NCBI GenBank assembly: GCA_039029915.1
Contig: JBCCFD010000407.1
Location: 1 to 7,413, forward strand
Source of the DNA: QQUD01 sp039029915
Lineage (GTDB): Bacteria; Chloroflexota; Anaerolineae; Promineifilales; Promineifilaceae
DNA length: 7,413 nt
Direction: 5' to 3'
In this document: positions 1 through 4,584 of the stretch, piece after piece
How the letters are laid out: every line of letters starts with the position of its first letter
How positions within the stretch are numbered: the stretch's first letter is position 1
Made by a program: the position numbers and the translations under genes
The notes under the pieces: generated by a model
What the model was told of the DNA's origin: nothing
The model's database searches: none
Seen by the model: only the letters and a program-made list of their open reading frames with translations

Positions 1-781
1 CATTGCTGTCGATCCAAGCAGCCCTTTTAGCGGTGGAGCACTTCTTGGCGATCGCGTCCGCATGAATGAACTAGCGGGCGACAAAGGGATCTTTATACGC
101 AGTTTGGCCTCGCGAGGCAGTCTAGGAGGCCTAGCTAAAGCTGCCAATCAGATGGCAAAACTGCTTGATGCCGCCGGATATAACCTTGTTTTAATTGAAA
201 CGGTTGGCGCTGGCCAATCTGAAGTTGATATCGTCCACACGGCTCACACAACGGTTGTCATCGAGGCCCCTGGCATGGGTGACGGGGTACAGTCGATCAA
301 AGCCGGTATCTTAGAAATAGCCGACATTTTGGTGGTCAACAAAGCTGATGTACCCGGCTCGGCTAAAACAGTTAATCACCTTAAAAATATGCTGCATCTT
401 GGGCCACTTGGCGGAACCCGCCATCACGGCCGTATTCTCAATGAGATCACGCTGTCAGAAGCACAATCTGATGAAATTTGGCAAATTCCAGTTATCGCAA
501 CATCTGCTACAACAGGCGATGGAATTGATTCACTGGCCAACACAATTTTAAACCATCGCACTCATTTAGAAACGCACAATCAATGGGTCCAAAGAGAGAT
601 CGATCGTTCTAATCAGGAAGTCACCCAGCTCGTTCAGGAACGATTGCTAAAATATTTAAATGAAAAAGTGCCGCAAGCGATGATGCAAGAAAAAATAACG
701 GCTGTTGCCAAGCGGGAAATCGATTTGTATTCGGCCGTTGACGCGCTTCTACAGCAGTTAGAGGGAAAAAATAATGGATAA
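1..781 (+). CDS. meaB: MeaB/ArgK-type GTPase (methylmalonyl-CoA mutase chaperone), 5' truncated
   Basis: This is a G3E-type P-loop GTPase that, in known systems, gates cofactor loading of and protects adenosylcobalamin-dependent methylmalonyl-CoA mutase in the cytoplasm. The reading frame is open from base 2, so the visible 259 residues are the C-terminal part of a protein that is usually about 320-340 residues. The P-loop lies off the left edge. Visible motifs are DPSSPFSGGALLGDR (switch region, bases 11-55), ETVGAGQSE (a MeaB signature, about bases 200-226), the G4 motif NKAD (bases 338-349) and a G5-like SATTGDGID. The C-terminal helical tail resembles the MeaB dimerisation region. The family more often has VGVGQSE, so the Ala is a minor variant. 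Its stop overlaps the start of the mutase gene, which implies coupled translation and matches the known partner. Identity is confident. Only the missing N-terminus is unseen. Confidence 0.95.
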   Translation, partial: IAVDPSSPFSGGALLGDRVRMNELAGDKGIFIRSLASRGSLGGLAKAANQMAKLLDAAGYNLVLIETVGAGQSEVDIVHTAHTTVVIEAPGMGDGVQSIKAGILEIADILVVNKADVPGSAKTVNHLKNMLHLGPLGGTRHHGRILNEITLSEAQSDEIWQIPVIATSATTGDGIDSLANTILNHRTHLETHNQWVQREIDRSNQEVTQLVQERLLKYLNEKVPQAMMQEKITAVAKREIDLYSAVDALLQQLEGKNNG

Positions 782-2411
782 AAAAGAGTGGCAAGAAAAA
801 TTTATAAACCCAGCCATCCGCAAATTCCCAGAACGAAAAGAACAGTTCGCCACCAGTTCCGGTATCGAACTCGATCGGCTGCACACGCCTAAGAAGCTTG
901 ACCCAAGCTATCAAGAACAGCTTGGTTTCCCTGGAGATTATCCATTTACCAGAGGTGTACAGCCAACAATGTATCGCGGTCGCTTTTGGACAATGCGTCA
1001 ATATGCGGGGTTTAGCACGGCTAGAGAATCAAACGAACGATACAAATTTTTACTTAACCAAGGGCAAACTGGCCTATCGGTTGCTTTTGATCTGCCTACT
1101 CAAATCGGCTACGATGCCGATGATCCAATGGCGTTAGGAGAAGTGGGCAAAGTAGGTGTCAGTATTCCTACGCTTGACGACATGGGCATATTACTTGATG
1201 GCATTCCTCTGGATAAGGTCAGCATCAGCATGACCATTAATGCCCCGGCCTCTATTTTGCTCGCTATGGTGATTGCCATTGGTAAAAAACAGGGCGTTGA
1301 TCCAAAACAGCTGCGCGGCACGATACAAAATGACATACTCAAGGAGTATATTGCTCGAGGCACCTACATTTTTCCGCCGCGACCCTCAATGCGGCTAATT
1401 ACGGATGTCTTTGAGTACTGTGCCAAAGAAGTCCCTCGCTGGAACACCATTTCAATTTCTGGGTATCACATTCGCGAAGCAGGCAGTACAGCCGCGCAAG
1501 AGATCGCTTTTACGCTTGCAAATGGCATCGCATACGTGCAAGCAGCCATTGAGGCCGGTTTAGACATTGATGTCTTTGCTAAACAGCTTTCCTTTTTCTT
1601 TAACGCGCACAACAACTTCTTAGAGGAAATTGCTAAATTTAGAGCAGCACGTCGCTTGTGGGCCAAAATTATGCGGCACCGCTTTGGCGCCAAAGACCCC
1701 AAGAGCTGGCGGCTCCGCTTTCACACCCAAACGGCAGGCAGCACGCTTACCGCCCAACAGCCAGAAAACAATGTGGTCCGCGTAGCCATTCAAGCCATGG
1801 CGGCCGTCATGGGCGGCACGCAAAGCTTGCACACAAACGGCCGTGATGAAGCAATCGCGCTCCCCACGGAAGAGGCAGCTCAAATCGCCTTACGAACACA
1901 GCAAATCATTGCGCATGAGTCTGGGGTGGCTGATACGATTGACCCGCTAGCTGGCTCGTACGTTATTGAACATTTAACAGATGAACTCGAAAAGGCAGCT
2001 GAGTCCTATATTCAAAGGATTGATGATATGGGGGGTGCATTAACGGCCGTTGAGCACGGTTACGTACAAGAAGAGATTCATGAGGCAGCCTACACCTATC
2101 AGCGTGATTTAGAAGCTGGAAAAGAGATTGTTGTCGGGGTAAATAAGTTTGTAGTTGAAGAAGAAAACTCAATCGAGCGGCTTCAGCTTGACCCAAGCAT
2201 TGAAGCGGCTCAGCGCGATCGGCTTCAGGCCTTAAGAGAGCGACGAGATAATGAAAAGGTGGCAGAATTGCGTGGACAGCTAGAAACGGCCGCTTCCTCC
2301 ACAGAAAATCTTATGCCGCTTTTTATCACTTGTCTTGAGAATGATGTGACCTTAGGTGAAATTTGCCACACTTTGCGCAGCGTGTGGGGTGAGTACAGGC
2401 CCTCTTTATAA
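774..2411 (+). CDS. mcmA: Methylmalonyl-CoA mutase, catalytic (alpha/large) subunit
   Basis: This 545-residue protein corresponds to the substrate-binding TIM-barrel of B12-dependent acyl-CoA mutases and has no C-terminal cobalamin domain, so it should need a separate small subunit. It would interconvert (R)-methylmalonyl-CoA and succinyl-CoA. Seen: RQYAGFSTARESN (75-87), GTIQNDILKEYIARGTYIF (182-200), SISGYH (227-232), GGTQSLHTN (347-355) and DPLAGSY (390-396). Tyr77 and Arg195 align with Tyr89 and Arg207 of the Propionibacterium enzyme. These select methylmalonyl-CoA, whereas isobutyryl- and 2-hydroxyisobutyryl-CoA mutases carry other residues there. Thr183, Gln185 and His232 match Thr195, Gln197 and His244. 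One oddity is Gln271 where the reference has Arg283. The ATG at 774 overlaps the meaB stop by 8 bases (ATGGATAA), with AGAGG nine bases upstream. An epimerase gene follows after 22 bases. The protein is complete and the assignment is strong. Confidence 0.95.
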   Translation: MDKKEWQEKFINPAIRKFPERKEQFATSSGIELDRLHTPKKLDPSYQEQLGFPGDYPFTRGVQPTMYRGRFWTMRQYAGFSTARESNERYKFLLNQGQTGLSVAFDLPTQIGYDADDPMALGEVGKVGVSIPTLDDMGILLDGIPLDKVSISMTINAPASILLAMVIAIGKKQGVDPKQLRGTIQNDILKEYIARGTYIFPPRPSMRLITDVFEYCAKEVPRWNTISISGYHIREAGSTAAQEIAFTLANGIAYVQAAIEAGLDIDVFAKQLSFFFNAHNNFLEEIAKFRAARRLWAKIMRHRFGAKDPKSWRLRFHTQTAGSTLTAQQPENNVVRVAIQAMAAVMGGTQSLHTNGRDEAIALPTEEAAQIALRTQQIIAHESGVADTIDPLAGSYVIEHLTDELEKAAESYIQRIDDMGGALTAVEHGYVQEEIHEAAYTYQRDLEAGKEIVVGVNKFVVEEENSIERLQLDPSIEAAQRDRLQALRERRDNEKVAELRGQLETAASSTENLMPLFITCLENDVTLGEICHTLRSVWGEYRPSL

Positions 2412-2421
2412 AGTAATAAAT

Positions 2422-2428
2422 AGAAGGA
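2422..2428 (+). promoter_or_regulatory. Ribosome binding site deciding the epimerase start
   Basis: AGAAGGA lies five bases before ATG 2434. The frame is open further upstream into the mutase gene, but this site and the alignment of INHIALVV at the N-terminus of the family both place the start at 2434. Confidence 0.7.
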
Positions 2429-2433
2429 ACGGA

Positions 2434-2829
2434 ATGATCAAAAAAATCAACCATATTGCGCTTGTTGTGCCTGAAATGGAAGAAGGCAAAAAGTTCTGGA
2501 CAGAAGTATTAGGGCTTCAAGTCGAACGAGAAGAGCACGTTGCCGATCAGGATGTTGACGTTGCTTTTTTGCCCGTTGGCGAAAGCGATATTGAGTTACT
2601 GCATCCACTAAGTAAAGATAGCGGTGTTGCTAAGTTCCTCCAAAAGAGAGGCCCAGGTATCCATCACATCTGCTTAGAGGTAAACGATATTGAAGCAACA
2701 CTTGCCCAACTCTTAGCCGCAGAAATTCCACTAATTGATGAGACGCCGCGCATTGGGGCTGGTGGGCGTCGCGTTGCGTTTATTCACCCTAAAGGAACGG
2801 GCGGGGTTCTAGTAGAGCTGTATGAATAG
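2434..2829 (+). CDS. mce: Methylmalonyl-CoA epimerase
   Basis: This 131-residue protein of the vicinal-oxygen-chelate (glyoxalase) fold interconverts (S)- and (R)-methylmalonyl-CoA and so feeds the mutase encoded just upstream. Two beta-alpha-beta-beta-beta modules are visible: residues 4-58, starting INHIALVVPEMEE and ending SDIELLHPL, and 75-130, starting GIHHICLEVNDIE and ending GGVLVELY. Expected metal ligands are His7, the second-module His (77 or 78) and Glu128, with Glu54 at the remaining ligand position. PRIGAGGRRVAFIHPKGTGG is typical of the epimerase as opposed to other glyoxalase-fold enzymes. The length is normal. It is the last gene of the meaB-mcmA-mce operon, 22 bases after the mutase stop, and ends 2 bases before the stop of the convergent dgkA. 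I see no strong hairpin terminator between them. Function is confident from both sequence and context. Confidence 0.95.
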   Translation: MIKKINHIALVVPEMEEGKKFWTEVLGLQVEREEHVADQDVDVAFLPVGESDIELLHPLSKDSGVAKFLQKRGPGIHHICLEVNDIEATLAQLLAAEIPLIDETPRIGAGGRRVAFIHPKGTGGVLVELYE

Positions 2830-2831
2830 GG

Positions 2832-3218
2832 TTACCCAAAAAGCTTTTCCCATAAGGGAGGACCTAAAATCAAAAATCCAATGATGGCTGCGCCTAAAGC
2901 ACCCACTAAAACAGCCGCCGCAGCCACATCTTTAGCAACTTTAGCCAACGGATGTTTTTCAGGCATGGCCATATCCACAACGGCCTCAACGGCCGTATTC
3001 ATAAATTCCCCCATCCATACCGCCATCATTGCTAAAATGATGACCGCCCAATCTCGTAATGAGATTTGAAGCCAAAAGCTAAATCCAAACACAAAAATAC
3101 TGGCTATTCCATGAATCCAAGCGTTATGTTGGGTTTTTAAAACATACCACCACCCCTCAAAGGCATAGCCAAAACTACGGACTCGATTATAAATTTCTTC
3201 TTGAGCTTTCTCTTGCAT
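2832..3218 (-). CDS. dgkA: DgkA-family membrane lipid kinase (diacylglycerol or undecaprenol kinase)
   Basis: This 128-residue integral membrane kinase would phosphorylate diacylglycerol or, as in Gram-positive relatives, undecaprenol, for phospholipid or cell-wall carrier recycling. An amphipathic N-terminal stretch (about 10-33) precedes three hydrophobic segments at roughly 35-51, 55-76 and 98-118. The signature GEFMNTAVEAVVD (70-82) supplies Asn74 and Glu78, and HPLAKVAKD (89-97) supplies Lys96 and Asp97, matching E. coli Asn72, Glu76, Lys94 and Asp95. The position equivalent to E. coli Glu28 appears to be Gln30 (TQHNAWIH). The length is typical. It is convergent with mce (2 bases apart) and divergent from the membrane protein gene at 3450. 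Only a weak AGGG sits close to the ATG. The upstream leader on this strand is a pure pyrimidine tract. The family is certain; which lipid is used is not readable here. Confidence 0.93.
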   Translation of the reverse strand: MQEKAQEEIYNRVRSFGYAFEGWWYVLKTQHNAWIHGIASIFVFGFSFWLQISLRDWAVIILAMMAVWMGEFMNTAVEAVVDMAMPEKHPLAKVAKDVAAAAVLVGALGAAIIGFLILGPPLWEKLFG

Positions 3219-3229
3219 ATCCCTATTTT

Positions 3230-3266
3230 AGAGAGAGAAGAGAGAAAAGAGAAGAGAAAAAGGGGG
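3230..3266. repeat. 37-base homopurine/homopyrimidine tract with mirror symmetry
   Basis: All bases on the plus strand are A or G. Inside it AGAGAAGAGA (3234-3243), spacer GAAA, and AGAGAAGAGA (3248-3257) form a perfect mirror repeat, the type of sequence that can adopt intramolecular triplex (H-DNA) when supercoiled. It lies in the divergent region and forms the pyrimidine-only leader of dgkA on the minus strand. Confidence 0.75.
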
Positions 3267-3299
3267 TCATATCTAACAGTCACATACGACAATATGACC
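3265..3299. promoter_or_regulatory. Inverted repeat GGTCATAT...ATATGACC, possible operator
   Basis: Eight-base perfect arms at 3265-3272 and 3292-3299 are separated by 19 bases, in the intergenic region between the divergent dgkA and the 3450 gene. A second short palindrome, GTCATGAC (3302-3309), follows directly. The placement suits a regulator site, but no known operator is recognised. Confidence 0.4.
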
Positions 3300-3326
3300 T
3301 CGTCATGACTTCTAGCACATCAAATA

Positions 3327-3352
3327 GTGACTTAAACAGCCTATACTGTGAC
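3327..3352 (+). promoter_or_regulatory. Possible promoter with GTGAC direct repeats for the 3450 gene
   Basis: TATACT (3342-3347) is a good -10-like hexamer, but no convincing -35 is present at the normal spacing. GTGAC occurs at 3327-3331 and again at 3348-3352, 21 bases apart (two helical turns), and in reverse orientation (GTCAC) at 3279-3283. A weak -35 plus phased half-sites is what an activator-dependent promoter would show. This is inference only. Confidence 0.3.
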
Positions 3353-3439
3353 CATAACAAATCAAGTAACGCCCAACGAAACAGATGGTCAAAAAATAAA
3401 TGACTCTCTACTTCGTAACAAGAAAATGGGCCTAAAAAT

Positions 3440-3444
3440 GGAGG
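3440..3444 (+). promoter_or_regulatory. Ribosome binding site deciding the start at 3450
   Basis: GGAGG lies five bases before ATG 3450. Earlier in-frame starts (GTG 3348, ATG 3426, ATG 3438) lack such a site, and GTG 3348 would overlap the putative -10 element. Confidence 0.75.
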
Positions 3445-3449
3445 AACAA

Positions 3450-3989
3450 ATGACTCATAAGAAACGTGAAGATTTAAATGGTGGGATTATTTTAGTCGGT
3501 ATTGGCTTGCTCTTTTTAATTGGCCGATTTATCAATTTCGGCGGACTGGTTGAATTTTTAATTTTGCCCGGCTTGGGTGCTATCTTTTTACTGGCTGGTA
3601 TTTTAAAAAGGGAAGCTGGTCTGATGATTCCAGGCGGCATTCTCTCTGGTATCGGACTGGGGATTGTTCTTTCAGCGGGGCCTTTTGAACTTTTACCTGG
3701 CGTTGAAGATGGCGGACTCTTCTTGATGTCGATGGGATTAGGATTTATATCAATTACTTTTTTCAGCGCTCTGTTTGGTAAAGAAACCCACTGGTGGGCA
3801 CTCATTCCAGGTGGCATTCTAGGATTTATCGGATTAGCAGTTTCATTAGGTGGGGTATTCATCACACTGCTTGAACTCGTTGGCACGTATTGGCCTCTCA
3901 TCTTGGTTGGTGTCGGAGTTTACACGATATATAAAGCGGTTAAATCTCCAGCCCTAAAAGAAAAATCACCAGAAGATTTATTGGTCTAG
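3450..3989 (+). CDS. Six-helix membrane protein, LiaI/LiaF-like (DUF5668-type) hypothetical
   Basis: This 179-residue protein is almost entirely hydrophobic. Segments lie at about 11-28, 33-52, 56-79, 88-110, 114-139 and 140-163, between a short basic N-terminus (MTHKKRED) and a charged C-terminal tail (KSPALKEKSPEDLLV). Glycine-rich helices of the type GGIILVGIGLLFLIGRF and YWPLILVGVGVY resemble the N-terminal membrane domain of LiaF and related LiaI-like proteins, which take part in envelope-stress sensing in Gram-positive bacteria. An internal duplication is visible: IPGGILSGIGLGIVL (60-74) and IPGGILGFIGLAVSL (119-133), 59 residues apart. No catalytic motif is seen. It stands as a single gene with its own ribosome binding site and terminator, divergent from dgkA. 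An envelope role is inferred from topology and the neighbour only. The exact function is unknown. Confidence 0.8.
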   Translation: MTHKKREDLNGGIILVGIGLLFLIGRFINFGGLVEFLILPGLGAIFLLAGILKREAGLMIPGGILSGIGLGIVLSAGPFELLPGVEDGGLFLMSMGLGFISITFFSALFGKETHWWALIPGGILGFIGLAVSLGGVFITLLELVGTYWPLILVGVGVYTIYKAVKSPALKEKSPEDLLV

Positions 3990-4017
3990 ATCAGTCAGTA
4001 AAAAATACACATAGACG

Positions 4018-4054
4018 GCGGGCCTGCTTTTAATGAAAGCAGGTCCGCTTTTTT
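4018..4054 (+). terminator. Rho-independent terminator of the LiaI/LiaF-like gene
   Basis: A 13-base-pair stem (4018-4030 with 4036-4048, one G-U pair) closes a five-base loop TAATG and is followed by six T residues (4049-4054). It sits 28 bases after the stop codon. This is a textbook intrinsic terminator. Confidence 0.93.
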
Positions 4055-4147
4055 ATTTAGGGCTTACCCAAATAACGCTCAATGCGCCTACCGAAGGGGC
4101 ATTCTTTAAACTTCAACAATCTCCCAATGCCCAAGTCTTATTATTTT

Positions 4148-4246
4148 GGCTCTTTTGGATTTGAAGGGGTAATCGGTAATTGTGGTAGGGTCGAAGCATG
4201 CTTAGACCTTACATTTAGTGTCAATCCCATGAATTCCCAAAGAGCC
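4148..4246. repeat. Large imperfect palindrome (about 99 bp)
   Basis: The outer arms 4148-4168 and 4226-4246 match as inverted repeats at 17 of 21 positions. The core 4185-4212 is a 28-base palindrome with 24 of 28 matching positions, centred on AAGCATGCTT (4194-4203). With one 3-base gap the two halves align along their whole length at about 33 of 46 positions, so the element could fold into one long hairpin as RNA or single-stranded DNA. No coding frame or T-tract goes with it. A degraded miniature inverted-repeat element or a structured RNA are both possible. Confidence 0.6.
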
Positions 4247-4353
4247 ATTAATTTTAAAGTTAACTCAAATTTCACCCGCAGTAGGACCGTAGTCATTTGA
4301 ATATCTTGTTCGCAACTTTTATGATTTTATCAAGTGGTTTCGGATTTGGTTTA

Positions 4354-4381
4354 TTGACTGTCAAAACGAACCGCTTAGCAT
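4354..4381 (+). promoter_or_regulatory. Possible promoter with overlapping TTGAC-T-GTCAA dyad
   Basis: TTGACT (4354-4359) and TAGCAT (4376-4381) with a 16-base spacer match the housekeeping consensus at 5 of 6 and 4 of 6 positions. The -35 lies within a perfect 11-base dyad TTGACTGTCAA (4354-4364). Transcription would begin near 4388, just before the first hairpin, giving the 4585 gene a leader of about 200 bases. This is a prediction only. Confidence 0.4.
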
Positions 4382-4561
4382 AACAAATGGAAAGCAGTCG
4401 CTTTTAAGTAATTTTCAATAAATATCTTGAATATAAATTGGTTAATGAAAATTACTTACAGGAGAACAAAAACTTTTACGAAGCTGTTTTATTTCAAGAT
4501 ACTTTTTGTTCTCCACATAGCTAGTTGTGTAAAAAGCTTTCCGTTTAGCAAGGAACAAATT
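4371..4561. repeat. Imperfect direct repeats flanking the twin hairpins
   Basis: CCGCTTAGCA (4371-4380) and CCGTTTAGCA (4541-4550) agree at 9 of 10 positions. Each is followed after 2-4 bases by ACAAAT (4383-4388 and 4555-4560). They bracket the 4405-4514 hairpin pair. Confidence 0.45.
4405..4514 (+). ncRNA. Twin 54-base hairpins with mutually complementary loops (candidate leader RNA)
   Basis: Hairpin 1 has 13-base perfect arms at 4405-4417 and 4446-4458. Hairpin 2 has 12-base perfect arms at 4461-4472 and 4503-4514. Each unit is exactly 54 bases and they are 2 bases apart. The loop of hairpin 1 (4423-4437) is complementary to the loop of hairpin 2 (4488-4501) over 14 base pairs with one bulged T (4432). 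The arrangement allows either a kissing-loop pseudoknot or a switch between two folds. There is no T-tract after hairpin 2, so it is not an ordinary terminator. It lies between a possible promoter and the ribosome binding site of the 4585 gene. It could equally be a DNA-level element. Strand is assigned by that context only. Confidence 0.5.
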
Positions 4562-4573
4562 ACCGAAAAGTTT

Positions 4574-4577
4574 GGAG
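4574..4577 (+). promoter_or_regulatory. Ribosome binding site of the 4585 gene
   Basis: GGAG lies seven bases before ATG 4585 and supports this start. Confidence 0.65.
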
Positions 4578-4584
4578 CGATCAG

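Larger units (their letters stand above)
4055..4584. other. 530-base intergenic region without a credible gene, rich in inverted repeats
   Basis: Short open frames here (for example 4082-4300) have no ribosome binding site, no recognisable domain and are spanned by a large palindrome, so I do not call them genes. The second half is visibly richer in A and T than the flanking genes. Contents are listed separately: a roughly 99-bp imperfect palindrome, a dyad over a possible promoter, an imperfect direct repeat pair, and two adjacent hairpins with complementary loops. None of the ACGGCCGT palindromes that mark the coding sequence occur here. Confidence 0.7.

Noticed and set aside
49..56. HIP1 palindrome GCGATCGC suggesting a cyanobacterium
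   Set aside because: It occurs only once in the window. The enriched palindrome is ACGGCCGT.
621..1001. 126-codon minus-strand open frame across the meaB/mcmA junction
   Set aside because: It is a shadow of two well-supported genes on the plus strand and shows no family motif.
2829..2860. Bidirectional terminator between mce and dgkA
   Set aside because: GGGTTACCC and AAAAGCTTTT are short palindromes, but no stem with an adjacent T-tract is convincing, and most of this lies inside dgkA.
3348..3449. GTG start adding 34 residues to the membrane protein
   Set aside because: The added stretch is polar and low in similarity to a membrane protein start, has no ribosome binding site, and GTG overlaps the putative -10. 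ATG 3450 has a perfect GGAGG.
4082..4300. 72-codon open frame in the gene-free region
   Set aside because: No ribosome binding site, no recognisable domain, and it runs through the large palindrome, which explains its composition.
4461..4514. Second hairpin as an intrinsic terminator
   Set aside because: No T-tract follows the stem on either strand and the loop is 30 bases long.
4371..4561. Integron attC site (TAACAAAT-like ends and internal inverted repeats)
   Set aside because: The paired core boxes do not match the RYYYAAC/GTTRRRY pattern at both ends and there is no integrase or cassette array in view.
4055..4584. CRISPR array or tRNA gene
   Set aside because: The repeats are inverted and unevenly spaced, not a series of equal direct repeats, and no cloverleaf or CCA end can be drawn.
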